Notes: generated from the sequence alone by a model not told the origin. Shown: positions 44,064 through 55,513, counted from the first letter of the stretch. The stretch: DNA of 64,000 bases from Cladocopium goreaui (GCA_947184155.2 CAMXCT020001557.1:1017923-1081922), one strand, 5' to 3'. Made by a program: numbers and translations.

Positions 44064-44544
44064 AGAGCTAAGTCATGAATCTGGTGATTTCTTATGACTT
44101 TCTTAAGACCCTTTTTGGATTTTTTGGTATATCCCATTTGGGGTCCAGGATAGGATTGGACAAGCTGTAGTGACCTTGTTATTTCGCACATGGATCCTTT
44201 GGGAAGCCACGCCAGGAATGATTCCCCGGTGGGATGAGGCCAGAATAATCTGGAACAAACGGACGTGTATTCTAAGACCATGTTTTACTCGTACTATAAA
44301 TATAGGATAATATCCGTTGGGGGTATCAACTGACCTATATTATCCTATATCTATAGTTTTAGTATAACTCAGTATGAATATAGGCATTTACTGAGTCATA
44401 TGATCAGTTGAAGGGGTATCTACTCTTGGGCTTGCGCTGGCTTGCACTTGCTTGTTTCAGGACAGGCGTTGCGGCCTTGCTTAGTTCGTTCCGCTGAAAC
44501 AACTGTGATGGCAGATCGGACAACACTGACCGTGATAAGTCATG

Positions 44545-44692
44545 ATGCTGTGGATGGAAGAAATCCTGCACCAGTTGCCAGTTGATAACTATTGGTGACA
44601 ATGAAACACTATAAACCATGGGATTAGAACCGGATAAACCATCTATCTACCAACTGGTGCAGTATTCCTTATTCCTTCCATCCACAGTAATT
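44545..44692. mobile_element. Family I element
   Basis: ATGCTGTGGATGGAAGAAAT, CCTGCACCAGTTG at the left; CAACTGGTGCAG, TTCCATCCACAGTAAT at the right. Confidence 0.65.
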
Positions 44693-44801
44693 ATATAAGT
44701 CTACATATTGTCAAGATAATTAGCTACTTGAACATCTACTGGAAACTCCTGAGGATATTTGGATGCCACCCACGGTTTCCTCTCTTCATTGTCCATTTCA
44801 G

Positions 44802-44879
44802 TGCAGTCGATGGTCGCTACTCGATGGTCGATCCTCGCTGCTACCGGTAGCTTCACTACCAGGGGAACCTGGCTTCTAA
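44802..44879 (+). CDS. Small candidate terminal exon
   Basis: CATTGTCCATTTCAG precedes CSRWSLLDGRSSLLPVASLP, then GEPGF and TAA. Confidence 0.3.
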   Translation, partial: CSRWSLLDGRSSLLPVASLPGEPGF

Positions 44880-44905
44880 GGTTTCCCTGAAATTCACGGA
44901 AACAG

Positions 44906-45003
44906 TCAGGTTCTTAGTAGGGAATGGGGGAATGATCTAGAAAATAGCCATTCATAATAGTACTATAATCATCCCATTCCTCCATTCCCTACTAACTAAG
45001 CAC
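44906..45003. mobile_element. Family F palindrome, single copy here
   Basis: TTCTTAGTAGGGAATGGGGG at the left and CCATTCCCTACTAACTAAGC at the right. Confidence 0.55.
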
Positions 45004-45042
45004 CAGTCAGTCATGGGCTGAGATTCTCGAAAAACATGGAAA

Positions 45043-45241
45043 CTGGTTGGTGGTTTGGAACATGTTTTATTGAGAATAATACTCCCATTTCTTGGAAAAT
45101 CCTGGGCAATTTGCAGAGCAAAGTCATGAATCTGGTGGTTTCTTACGACCTTTTTTGGATCTTTTTGGTATATCCCATTTGATGGCCCCCCGTGGATAGG
45201 CAAATATATCCCATCAGAAGGGTAGGTCAACCACCAACCAG
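45043..45241 (+). mobile_element. Family B element with nested insertion
   Basis: Normal B ends (CTGGTTGGTGGTTTGGAACA, AGAAGGGTAGGTCAACCACC, AACCAG). The interior is replaced by about 120 bases (TCTTGGAAAATCCTGGGCAA ... TTTTTGGTATATCCCATTTG) that match 43,885-44,150 beside the family E copy, so one element sits inside the other. Confidence 0.65.
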
Positions 45242-45485
45242 TTGATTTATGATTGCTAAGTTGCTTCAGAACCTAGTAACCTAGTATTTCACTCGGGTTT
45301 CACTAGGTGTTTATGGTGGATATATCTATGGTCAATGGGGGTTATGATGGGTTGAAACCAGCCAGGTACCTCTGTATGGGGCCACCGATCCCAGAAGAAC
45401 CCTACCTGTCCCGGGTGCGTTTGGTTCCTTGGTTGGCTCGTACCTTGGACCGGTCGGTCAGGTGTTAGGCCTGGATTTGCGAACT

Positions 45486-45629
45486 GGAACATGGCCCACA
45501 TAAATAGTTGATTTACCTATTAGAATGGCATTTATAGTTGATTTACCTATTAGAATGGCCCATTTATAGTTGATTTACCTATTTTCGAATGGCGATGTTC
45601 CATAACTCTTAGTTTACTCTAGAGGGCAA
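45486..45629 (+). mobile_element. Family A relative with internal triplication
   Basis: TTTATAGTTGATTTACCTAT followed by TAGAATGGC is repeated three times at about 45,503-45,590. The right end TTAGTTTACTCTAGAGGGCA is a diverged A terminus. Confidence 0.55.
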
Positions 45630-45844
45630 TGGGAAATCCACTTCATCAAGGGGAATCTATAGGAAATATGTCTTGTTTTTTGAGAGTTCCTGAAGCAAAT
45701 CCAACTCAAAGGGGGAAGTGTTCAAAGTGAGCAGTGTTCAAAAGCCGGTTGATGATTGTAGAGGCTTATCCTGTCCAATTAATATTGGGATTATAATCTG
45801 TATATATATATATAATTATATATAAATATAATATATATATATGA

Positions 45845-45958
45845 CTGGTTGGTGGTTTGGAACATTTGGATTATTTTTCCATCTACTGGGAATGTCATCA
45901 TCCCAACTGACTTTCACTCCATCATTTTTCAGAGGGGTGGCGAAAAACCACCAACCAG
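45845..45958 (+). mobile_element. Family B element
   Basis: CTGGTTGGTGGTTTGGAACA ... TTTTTCAGAGGGGTGGCGAA, AAACCACCAACCAG. Inserted in a TA tract. Confidence 0.8.
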
Positions 45959-46434
45959 ATGATAATCATAATGGATATGGTAATCCCCATGAACCAACCA
46001 TAAGACTGCTCAAATAAGTTTGGATTAACAGCATGCACTGTTTCAACAGATGCATTCGTCACCATTCCTCTCAAACACCATTCGTCATTGGGGTGGAGGT
46101 GGTTTCTATCGAGAATTGATCATGATTCATCCCGCGGGAAAAGGAGGTCTTCAGCACCAAAGATGCCAGGCTGATGTAAGCAGGTTTGTGGTTCCAACTG
46201 TTTGTGGTTTCTTCTATCCAGAAAACTAGGATAATGACTCCCTTAAATTGACAGCATGTGTTGATATTCACCATCAATCCCATCATAAATCCAACCTTTA
46301 GCCCATGTCTATCTATCGTTATTGGGGGAGAAAACTTTGTATAGGGAAAACGTTTTTTTTGTGATATCCTAGGAGTCCAACCCTTGAATCCACCATGGGT
46401 GCTATAAGCCATGAAAAAAATGGATGTTTACTAT

Positions 46435-46524
46435 CCCAGATGCTCCATGTATAGTATATTTACCTACATTTGGTTCATTTATGGGGTAAATGTTGGTAAA
46501 TATTCCATACATGGAGCATACGGG
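46435..46524. mobile_element. Family D element
   Basis: CCCAGATGCTCCATGTATAG and CCATACATGGAGCATACGGG ends, with TTTACCTACATTTGGTTCAT and GGTAAATGTTGGTAAATATT inside. Confidence 0.7.
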
Positions 46525-46907
46525 TATGATTATAGCTATAACCATATATAGCCATAGTGAAATTCTAGTTATAGATGTTATAGCACCAAAATAAATGGGA
46601 ATAGCACCCATGGTCAATCTTACATGGATATTTTAATCAGTCTTTTGGTATTAATGGAAATATCCACGTTCACCAGCAAAGATGTTTTTCATTTTTTGCA
46701 GGGTATCTAAGATTGGCAATGTGTATGAACCATTCAAAACCTTGATGGTTATTAGCCATTGATGTTTATTAACATTGATTGGCCATTTGATGTGTAAAAA
46801 AAGCCTTGAACCGTTAAATAATTCAAATGGATGTTTACTTGGTGGATTCAGAAAATGGATGAACATGGCTTTACCAACATTAAACAGTCATTAAGCCCAA
46901 TTCTTAG

Positions 46908-47046
46908 GCCACCAAGCAGCCTAGGCAAATATCGCTTGGAAGAGGCTCACTTTACAGATTCCAACGCCCCTCGGTCTTTCGAAGTTCGCTTCCCTCATGT
47001 CACACGTTGTCTTCTGCTTGCAGAACGGGGTTTTCAAAGACGATGA
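46908..47046 (+). CDS. Candidate terminal exon
   Basis: CCCAATTCTTAG precedes PPSSLGKYRLEEAHFTDSNA, then PRSFEVRFPHVTRCLLLAER and GFQRR with TGA at 47,044. A family H element starts 14 bases later. Confidence 0.42.
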
Positions 47047-47059
47047 CCTCCAAACATGG

Positions 47060-47187
47060 TGTCAACCCGGATTAATAAACCCCGTTTACAGCTGGTGAAT
47101 TGGGAGGGTACCAGAAAAAAGTAGAACTATTGGAGAAGTACCACCCTAATTAAGAAACCATGGTTTATTCATCCAGGTTTGACATTA
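47060..47187. mobile_element. Family H palindromic element
   Basis: TGTCAACCCGGATTAATAAA and TTTATTCATCCAGGTTTGAC ends, with the shared GAATTGGGAGGGTACCAGAA centre. Confidence 0.7.
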
Positions 47188-48601
47188 ATCGAGAAAAAAG
47201 AACTCGTTTACAATGATTACAGATAAGGTTTTGCAGCCGAAGGGGCCTTTGGAATTTGATTCTAGGGTCCTTGGTGATTTAGTTCTACCTCTGATTGTGT
47301 GATAATAGATATGTTCCAATATTTATTTCTTTATCTATCTTATTTATCAAGGTAGGTGGCCTTGGTATATACTAGTGAAATTTATCCCAAAGGAAAAATC
47401 GTATTGGCTTAGTGTCCCTTGGAGGTTTCAATATTAATATCAATTCTTATCCGTCATTCGGTAGTCGTGCCAAGAAGGGGATTGATAATTAGCTTCTCCA
47501 TCCATTTACCCTTCTACTCGTGGAAGTACCAATCAGAACAAACGATCACCATTCGATCGAAGTTATTCGTAGTTCACATATGTTATTTTTTGGTTGAGTA
47601 CTTAGAAAATAAAATAACATATTGTTATGCGACGGATTTGCGGGGGCGATGGACTTGGGGTCCCCCGAGCCAAAAGATCGTTTTTTTTTTTTGCCTAAAT
47701 CTCAAATGAAGGACCCCGAATCCATTGCGGGAAAAATCATGGAAGAATATAATAGTAAGGCTGTTTCCTATGTCCACATATAAATTTCTGCACCCTGACA
47801 TCGGCAGGTTTTTTGTCCTAAATCCCAGGGTGCAAACTCAGTATTGCCCAAGTCTAGGTGCAGAAACCTGCACCTTGACTTAGGCAATACCCCACCAAGC
47901 ACCTAGAACATCGGCCAAAAAAAAAAATGCCTAAGCCAAGGTGAAGATTTCTGCACCCTGAGTTCGGCAAAATTATGATTGGACATTGCATTTACTGTAC
48001 TTACTGTAAAGGATATAGATATAGACGTAGAAAAATTGGGAAATTTAGTACTTGAAAAAAAAAGTGATCATCAGGGATAGTAATGGTGTCTTTATACCAA
48101 AGATATATGGGGGCACCACCCTAGAAGAAACATGAGCGTGGTTGATACAAGTACCTATATTCCATTTTAATCCAGCAATTGGTCGGGTACCCTTCCAGGG
48201 AAATGGTAATGGACCCCGGAAAATCCAAAGAATATGATAGAAAAATCATCGTAATCGATACTGGGATGATACCAATTTAATCAACAAATTGGTTGCCTAA
48301 AATGAAAATAATAATGCACATATGATTATTCATGAACATGGTAGAAAACAAGTAGATACATTAAATAATCAATGATAAGATGATAGATACCCATTTAATC
48401 AATCAATTGGTTACCTCATAGGGGAAATAGTAAGCTACCTATAATACAATTCAATTCCACCATATATATACTTTTGGAAAGACCCAAGAATCCATTTCCA
48501 GAGACCCCAGATCAATTACAAAACCTTAGATGGTGTTCCCTCCATGTTTGGTGGATTTTCTATTGCCACGTAAGTTTATTTTTTGCGGATGGTACTTCCA
48601 G
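47188..48601. other. No supported gene; small inverted repeat set at 47,785-47,945
   Basis: TTTCTGCACCCTGA occurs at about 47,788 and 47,918 in direct orientation, with GGTGCAGAAACCTGCACCTT between them as a small palindrome. Paired AATCAATCAATTGGTT motifs are at 48,270-48,420. Confidence 0.45.
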
Positions 48602-48713
48602 CAAAACACCTGAGGTTCAACAGCTGTGTTTGGGCCCAGCGGACGCAGGTGTGCCTGGTGTGCCTTGTGACTGGGGTGAAGTGGGGGGGAGAAAGCGGGG
48701 CATCAAACGATAG
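48602..48713 (+). CDS. Candidate terminal exon
   Basis: GATGGTACTTCCAG precedes KTPEVQQLCLGPADAGVPGV, then PCDWGEVGGRKRGIKR and TAG at 48,711. Confidence 0.36.
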
Positions 48714-49918
48714 AAGAACATGTGGAACTTACACCTGGAACTATAAATAGAGATCATATACCCATAAAACTGCAAGTAAAGCTGTGGATACTTGGTAAAA
48801 CTTGCATCATCAAGTATCTACGGCTTAGTGAGCGGAAATTCATGTCAAAATTGAGATGCACCTTCTAGAAACCTTGGTGATGGTTCCTTGGGAGCTTTTG
48901 GGACTGTACTACTTCCATGTGTTCTTTTCATTTCTTTTCCATGTCCAGGTTCATGTTTAGATCATATGCCAAGCCATACTCTTTTTGTTTGTTGAGTTCT
49001 AATTGCTGTTGCTTTCTATATCATGATGGATCTACTCTTTTCTTAGTAAAACTTCAGTTTTTGTTGTCAATCCTACCTGTTTTTGCGGGGTGCATGAACT
49101 ATGTCAAATCTCCATATTGGTTGCTGCTCCAAATACTAACATTTTTGAGCTGACCAGTGCCACCTTCCCATGTGTGTTTGTTTACCTCTAACGATAACCA
49201 AGTCTTAATTTGCCTAGTGAAAGCAACCTTAGCCAACTGTCTCGCGGGGTTTCTGAATTCACCCATGATGGGAATCCGAAATGATTTCTGACTGGGGCAC
49301 CTTGATCACAAAATCATGAACGTTTCGCAGCTGAAATCCAGGGATATATAAGGCTTAAGTCCCGAAAAAAAAGCCCTTGCCAACCGGAAAAACCAAGTGT
49401 TCAACCCGTTAAACAAAAAGAAACGTCTTAGTGGATATGTGGTTGTTGGTGAAGATTTGCCCTTAGTGAACCCACTCGTTGGGGACTTATCCCGAATATT
49501 CCCATGCAATATCCCACTTGATACATCCACTTTTGTTGCTTAAATCTCCATGTGCAACCATCGGGATATTAGGTCATCCCCATTCAAAATCCCATTATAT
49601 AAGAATCCATAGAAAATCCCTATGAAGTTCCACTATGATCCTAAAAGAAAATAGAGGAAAAGTGCCATGTTGGATGGTTGTTCAGCAAAACCAAAGTAGT
49701 GAAGTCCCTATTCTCGTTGGTTCTGTATCCACGTAAAACCCCCAACATTTAGTGGATATATCCGCATGAAATCACAATCTGTGCTGCTAAAACCCATGAA
49801 AATCCCAATTCTTGCTCTGTAAATCCTCATGTTTGCCGATGAAACCCATGAGAATCCCATTCAAGATCCATCATATTCTGGGTGGTGTTATATCTGTCTA
49901 AAATTCCATAAAATATCC
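48714..49918. other. No supported gene
   Basis: T-rich 48,900-49,150 (compositional frame only). Degenerate AAATCCCCATG-type repeats at 49,530-49,900. Confidence 0.45.
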
Positions 49919-50100
49919 TGGCTGGTGGTTTGGAACATGAATTTGATTTTTCCATTCAATTGGGAAGAATAATCCCAACTGACTTTCATATTTTTATCCC
50001 GGTTGGTGGTTTGGAACATCAATTTTATTTTTCCATTCAGTTAGGAATGTCATCATCCCAACTGACGAACTCATTTTTTTTCAGAGGGGTGGCTCAACCA
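49919..50100 (+). mobile_element. Two family B elements in tandem
   Basis: The first (49,919-49,999) keeps CTGGCTGGTGGTTTGGAACA to CTGACTTTCATATTTTTATC but lacks TCAG and the right end. The second (50,000-50,100) starts CGGTTGGTGGTTTGGAACAT and ends TTTTTTCAGAGGGGTGGCTC, AACCAG. Confidence 0.75.
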
Positions 50101-50135
50101 GTATCATGAAATCCATGAAACTCCCACGGCAACAG

Positions 50136-50275
50136 CTCTGTGGCAGGCGCATCGCCCTGTGCGCAGCAAGAAGGGCGGATGGCCTTGGCCACGGCCCTGG
50201 CCGCGTGGAAGGCGCCGGGTGTTGTTCGGATTTTGGGAAGGATGGGTTGTAGGGATATACATGGTCTACCCTCTG
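50136..50275 (+). CDS. Candidate exon ending in a family A element
   Basis: CCCACGGCAACAG precedes SVAGASPCAQQEGRMALATA, then LAAWKAPGVVRILGRMGCRD, IHGLPS and TCTG|GTAAAC in phase 1. Two other plus frames are partly open. Ala-rich helical composition. Confidence 0.42.
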
Positions 50276-50373
50276 GTAAACTAACATAACTATGGAAAAT
50301 CACCATTTTTGATGGGAAAATCCACTATTTCTATGGTCATTTTCAATAGCTATTTTGACATAACCAGAGGGTA
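50267..50373 (+). mobile_element. Family A element
   Basis: TACCCTCTGGTAAACTAACA and TTGACATAACCAGAGGGTA. Confidence 0.78.
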
Positions 50374-50830
50374 GCTGTCTAACTAGCATCAATATAGGAA
50401 CTTAACATGACCAACGGGTTCTCCCCTTTTGGATCCTGTGGGGGATGGCACATTTGGATACAGCGATGGCACCTTTCCGAGGGTCCAGCGATGGTGTTTT
50501 AGATGGCGCAATGCGGTTGGTCTGAAGATATGGTGCCATATGGTATCGCAAAATCCAAAAAATGTTATAGTTGACCATATGGTACCATGGTAAGTATGAT
50601 CATGTGATGGTTTTTCATAATCTTATGTTATAGTTGAACATATGGTATCCCCAAATCCCAAAATCCATGTGTTTCCATGTTTCGAAGACTTGCCAAAATT
50701 GACTCCCAAAAATGACCCCGATGTTGGTAAATGTTCCATACATGGAACATGTTTTGGTCATGAGTCATGGGTGTTATGGATGACCATCCTGATTTTTCCT
50801 AAAAGAAATTGCCATACCCAGCAGTTGCAG
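50374..50830. other. No supported gene
   Basis: Partial family D (GTTGGTAAATGTTCCATACA, TGGAACATG) at 50,723-50,760. Confidence 0.45.
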
Positions 50831-50965
50831 GATGTTCGTGTGCTTCTAGATGGAGTCGCCCTGCTAACGGCAGGAAGGTGCGGTTGTGGAACGGAGCAAG
50901 AATCGAGAGACGGGGAAGATGGGGACAGGTTCATACAGGCCCAGATAATAAAGTTGGGAACCTAA
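50831..50965 (+). CDS. Candidate terminal exon
   Basis: CCAGCAGTTGCAG precedes DVRVLLDGVALLTAGRCGCG, then TEQESRDGEDGDRFIQAQII and KLGT with TAA at 50,963. The next ORF starts one base later, so the two may be one gene with a frame change or exon variants. Confidence 0.4.
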   Translation, partial: DVRVLLDGVALLTAGRCGCGTEQESRDGEDGDRFIQAQIIKLGT

Positions 50966-50966
50966 A

Positions 50967-51485
50967 ATGAAACGATCCATTACCAAATCAAACTTTCTAG
51001 GGCAAAGGGAGAACTGGGTCTGGAAAAGGAATTGGGGCCGCAAGGGAAACCCCCGCGGTCCTGATAGCAGACGCATGCGGTGCCATGAGTGCGGATCAGA
51101 GGCATCCCAAGGCGGCAGGTGTCAACGCTGCGGCCATTTGCGCGAAGGTGCCATACTGCTTCAGGAGCAGCTCGAGCAGCCTGTGTACAGTGAGTTTTTC
51201 AGCAGCTCTTCGCCGCTCTACGAACCGATGTGTGTTGCTGACATGGACCGCACAGAGCAGGGCGACGAGCCGAAAGAGATCAAGACGGAGAAGAAAGCTT
51301 TGGGGCTCATTAGATCATTGGATTTGACACGCAGTCATTTCAGATCACCTTGGGATAAGTCGGATAAGTATATGAATCAGTTACCATGCGCTTGCGCGCC
51401 TTCATTCACTCCAAAGCCAGGCTACATCTCACCTAGCAGCTCAGAGCTTACCAAAGTCCACAGGTCCCAAGGGTTTGGATATTGA
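50967..51485 (+). CDS. 172-residue ORF with CxxC...CxxC motif
   Basis: ATG 50,967 to TGA 51,483-51,485 in a GC-rich island. Residues 39-55 read CHECGSEASQGGRCQRC, a C-x2-C-x9-C-x2-C arrangement that could bind zinc as a small ribbon. The rest is polar: Arg/Lys-rich N-terminus, EQLEQPVYSEFFSSSSPLYE, KEIKTEKKALG, and a Ser/Pro-rich C-terminus. No larger domain was recognised. Three other short frames overlap. It could be a complete small gene or a large exon. Confidence 0.48.
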   Translation: MKRSITKSNFLGQRENWVWKRNWGRKGNPRGPDSRRMRCHECGSEASQGGRCQRCGHLREGAILLQEQLEQPVYSEFFSSSSPLYEPMCVADMDRTEQGDEPKEIKTEKKALGLIRSLDLTRSHFRSPWDKSDKYMNQLPCACAPSFTPKPGYISPSSSELTKVHRSQGFGY

Positions 51486-51559
51486 TTTTTTGGGAACCAT
51501 ACCCTGATACATGTTCATTTGTATCATATGATCAGTGATATATAATATTTACGATTAGC

Positions 51560-51910
51560 TATGCGATTATATATATATATATATGTACAATAATAATATA
51601 ATAATATATAATAATATATAATAATATATAATAATATATAATAATATATAATAATATATAATAATATATAATAATATATAATAATATATAATAATATATA
51701 ATAATATATTATAATATATTATAATATATTATAATATATATAATAATATATAATGATATATAATGATATATAATGTTATATAATGAAATATCATGATATA
51801 TCATGAATCATGATATATAATAATGATATATAATAATGATATATAATGATATATAATGATATAAAATGATATAAAATGATATATATATAGTGATATATAA
51901 TGTATATACA
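51560..51910. repeat. ATAATATAT satellite
   Basis: About 15 units of ATAATATAT, then ATGATATATA and ATAATGATAT variants, nearly free of G and C. Confidence 0.9.
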
Positions 51911-52049
51911 CAGAGTTTTTGAAGCATAAGAATGGCCATATGCGCTAGAGAAACTTAGATGTAAGATGATGGTAAACATGACACTGGGGATTCTGTGTCC
52001 CTGGCGGACAGGGCAACTCCCAATACTTTCCACGGTGTCTGTTGGGAGT

Positions 52050-52168
52050 TGATACTGTGGATGGGCCAGCGAAATCCGAATCACCAGTTGAAAACGGTGA
52101 TTTATCCCATTATTTATAGGTTTCCAACCATCCAAGGTGGTGCAGGATTTCGCAACCATCCACCGTAT
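52050..52168. mobile_element. Family I element
   Basis: ATACTGTGGATGGGCCAGCG at the left; GGTGCAGGATTTCGCAACCA, TCCACCGTAT at the right. Confidence 0.65.
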
Positions 52169-52196
52169 GACAACAAGTTCTATGGAAGTTTCTTTA

Positions 52197-52480
52197 CTAA
52201 AACCTTCTGTTGGCATTTGATATGGCAATAAGTTCTATGGCAGCGTCGCTTATTTGGACGCATGCTGCACGTAGATCTCGTGCATCACCCTGCTCCAGCG
52301 ACGACCTCATCGTCCTGCCAAAGCCCCACGCCTTCACCAGGCTGCCGTTGGGTGAGGACGCAGCCATGCAAAGCCTTGAAGTTTGCAGCCACGATGAAGG
52401 CAGTGGCGCTGATTTTGAGCAGTGCGGATGCAGTGAAAATAAAGACAGAGAGACAAACCAAGCATAGGCACGAGGGGAAT
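52197..52480. other. GC-rich island, strand undecided
   Basis: Minus strand frame reads SLVKAWGFGRTMRSSLEQGD, then ARDLRAACVQISDAAIELIA. The plus strand is open as well (PCKALKFAATMKAVALILSS). Likely an exon but strand and frame are not resolved. Confidence 0.28.
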
Positions 52481-53376
52481 TCAAGGTTGCAGATGGTATG
52501 ATGATGAAGTGGTCTTTTTTCCTTTTTTTTGCCACAAAACCAGGACATCGCCTTTCCATTCAGACCAGCGGCCACTTAGGGTCGACGGTTTCAAGTGTTT
52601 TCAGGGTGGGATGGCTCCCTCAACCACCAATCAAACCGTGGCCAGCGATCCCCATGACACGATGTATTTGTTTGGGAACTACCAGCGATGTAATGCCAGG
52701 GGAATTGGGGAATTCTATGGAATTCTGGTCTTTGGACAGACTTAGTTGGACTATATATACAGTCTATCATACAGTAATAGAATTTTGTTTGTATATAGTA
52801 TTGGATCTGTAGCAAATGCCATACTTCTTTGCGTACTTATTTGTAGTATTGTTTACCAGCTATACATGTCCGTTCCAATATGCCTATACACATGTATGTT
52901 TATTATGTGTATATATATATGTAGAATCCAGTCACACGGCACTACAGTCATGATACTAGTGTAGAAGCTGTGTATATATGACTATATGTATACATGTGTT
53001 ATACATGTATAGATATGTGTACTCATCCTGAAGTAGATATGATATAGAATAGCAAGAATAATGGTAATGATTGTGAATATATATATATATATCTAAACAT
53101 ATTCCATATACCATGAATGAGATAGAAGCATAGATAGAATTCTTTGCTGTTTTCGACTCTGATGACTGATCACACTACGTTACATCACATGGCTTTGAAT
53201 TGCATTGCACCATTCCATTCACTTACAATAGAGAAATAGTACATTACATATGTTTTTCTCTCCGTTTTCTATCTTACTATCCAGATCTATTAGATACACA
53301 ATACATGATATTACTGCATATAGATTCAGAAACTGTACTATTCACACTCTACATGATCCGTTTTTTTTTTGTACAG
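52481..53376. other. No supported gene
   Basis: AT-rich; TA tract near 53,075-53,095. Confidence 0.45.
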
Positions 53377-53562
53377 TGCGTTGGTGTGTTTTCTCCACTG
53401 CCAGCAGCGGTAGGCTTTCTGTGCAGCGCCCTGGAGACGGAGAGCGTCGTGTTGCCCATGGAGGTGATGGTGGAGACGGAGACCCAACCGGGGTCCGCTG
53501 AAAATCTGGGATGTTGCGCCGGGATGAAGCTGGCGCTGGGGATTTTTAAGCAGGAAACATGA
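53377..53562 (+). CDS. Candidate terminal exon with strong acceptor
   Basis: A T-run acceptor CCGTTTTTTTTTTGTACAG ends at 53,376. The frame reads CVGVFSPLPAAVGFLCSALE, TESVVLPMEVMVETETQPGS, AENLGCCAGMKLALGIFKQE and stops at TGA 53,560. A second frame closes earlier. Confidence 0.48.
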   Translation, partial: CVGVFSPLPAAVGFLCSALETESVVLPMEVMVETETQPGSAENLGCCAGMKLALGIFKQET

Positions 53563-54134
53563 GGATTTCATAGGTTTTTATTCTGAAAACCATCCAGAGT
53601 TGGATGGAAAACATAGTGATTTGAGTGGCAAGGAATGGGGGTTGATGATGATTTACGTATTGTTAGTGATAGCATGTGATAGCTATTTCCGTTGGGATGT
53701 GTGATAGGAATGTTTTGGGGGTATAATCATGAAGAATGGGGACGCTAGACTAACAGAAATCAGGATTCAAGCGGCAAACATGGAAATGTATCATTGATTT
53801 ATGATTGCCAAGTTGGTTCTGAACTAGTATTTCACTAGGGTTTATGGTGGTTATCTATGGTCAATGGGAGTTATGAACCAGTTCACAACTGGATGACTTT
53901 CATGAGGGCCGTCCTACATATGTTCCTTTAACAGCCTATAACATTTTTCTTGTTTGTTCATGTCAGTTTTCAGAGGTTTATTGTTTCACATTCATATATA
54001 TATATATATATCATAATACAACATATATAAAGACATATATATATATACATATTTATGTGCGTGTGTGTGGTTATAGAAAGTGTGCCCAGTGCTTAAAGGC
54101 TGGCTGCAAAACTGCCGAACCTAACAACTCGTAG
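53563..54134. other. No supported gene
   Basis: TA tracts at 53,995-54,050. Confidence 0.45.
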
Positions 54135-54198
54135 TCTTTGGAAGGAGAAAAAACGACCAGGCGCCTCACAGCGCAATTCCCTAAATACTTACCATCTG
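54135..54198 (+). CDS. Small candidate exon ending in a family A element
   Basis: CCGAACCTAACAACTCGTAG has a branch-point-like CTAAC followed by TAG. The frame reads SLEGEKTTRRLTAQFPKYLP then S and TCTG|GTTATG in phase 1. Confidence 0.38.
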
Positions 54199-54302
54199 GT
54201 TATGACTAACATAGCCATGGAAAGATCCACCATTTTTAATAGGTAAACCATCTATTTCTATGGGCCATGGCTTCCATGGCTATGTTAAATAACCAGAGGG
54301 TA
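54190..54302 (+). mobile_element. Family A element, GTTATG donor type
   Basis: TACCATCTGGTTATGACTAA and TTAAATAACCAGAGGGTA. Confidence 0.75.
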
Positions 54303-54537
54303 TTGTTTGATGTTATTTGTACATACCAATTGGGACACGTATGTGAAAACTCAAACTGATCGGCATGCAGGGGTGGATTGTCCAGCCATAGTCAGTCAAG
54401 TCCCTATTGTTGAGTCAAATCCAAGGTAACATCCCATGAAAATGAATTAAACCCCAGTAAATCACTAAGGTTTATTGGATTAAAATGAATTAAACATGAA
54501 ACTAAACCCCAGTAAATCCAATGCTGAACTTTTCCAG

Positions 54538-54690
54538 CTGGATCTGTGGTCTCACAGGAGCCGTCGCGCTGCACCTTTCGTTCGGCTCGCGACACTGGGG
54601 CCGCCGGAACGCAGCTTCCCCCGCTGCTGCGGGTGCAGCGGGGAGGCCCTGCTTGTGAGGCCTGGTCCCTGCAATGGGCTTCTGGAGAAT
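54538..54690 (+). CDS. Candidate exon, frame uncertain
   Basis: GAACTTTTCCAG starts a GC-rich stretch. One frame reads VVSQEPSRCTFRSARDTGAA, then GTQLPPLLRVQRGGPACEAW; another reads LDLWSHRSRRAAPFVRLATL. Donor AAT|GTGATA possible. Confidence 0.36.
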
Positions 54691-55429
54691 GTGATACCCA
54701 ATTCTATTTTGACAATGTTGCTAGAGCAATAGGATCCACTATCCAAACATTTAACATGGCTATGAAACGTTAAGCCATTTGGGGATGTGTTTTTCTCTTT
54801 TGAAACCTTCAATTGTTGGGCCAACCAGCTTCTGACCTGACACACTGATAGGTGAGAAAGGTTTCAAATGGTTTAAACACATGTGCTTCAAAATTGTGTT
54901 GGTAGATTCCAGGGTCAAGATTTTGGGGTATGTGCTTCAAATGATAAAATACTGTATGTTTTCTGTCGGGGGCGACGCGGGACTGTTTGAACAATGAAAT
55001 CATACCAAATATTTTATGTGCAACCTTTCAGAAATTATTTTGGGTGGGTGGGTAGTGTCAAAGGAAATTATTTTGAGGTGGGTTAGAGTGTTTTTGAAAA
55101 ATATTTTGAGGTGGGTTGTGTACTAGAAGCACCTCAGATTAATTCCTAAAAATTATTTTGGGGGGTGACCCTAGTGTTTTTACCCATGGTAGCCCGCATA
55201 TGAAATCACCATGAAGACACGTGAAATTATGATACATATGTGGAGTTGTCCATTGCACCTCAGGGTAAACATAGGGACGATAAACCTGGACTTTCTACCT
55301 CAGCTGACCCAAAGTTGATGGTTAGTACTGGGCATCCCCAATTGGCACTCCCAGATGCTCCAAGTTAGCCAAAGGATTTGAGACGCCACATTGGGTAAAT
55401 TGATGTAAATTGGAACACCTGGGAATAGT
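54691..55429. other. No supported gene; AATTATTTTGAGGTGGGT repeat
   Basis: Four imperfect copies of AAATTATTTTGRGGTGGGT at 55,030-55,160. Confidence 0.5.
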
Positions 55430-55513
55430 TACCCTCTGGATCCCTCTGGTAAACTAACATAGCTATTGAAAATGGCCATTTATAGTGAGTTTTACCATTA
55501 AACATGGTGATTT

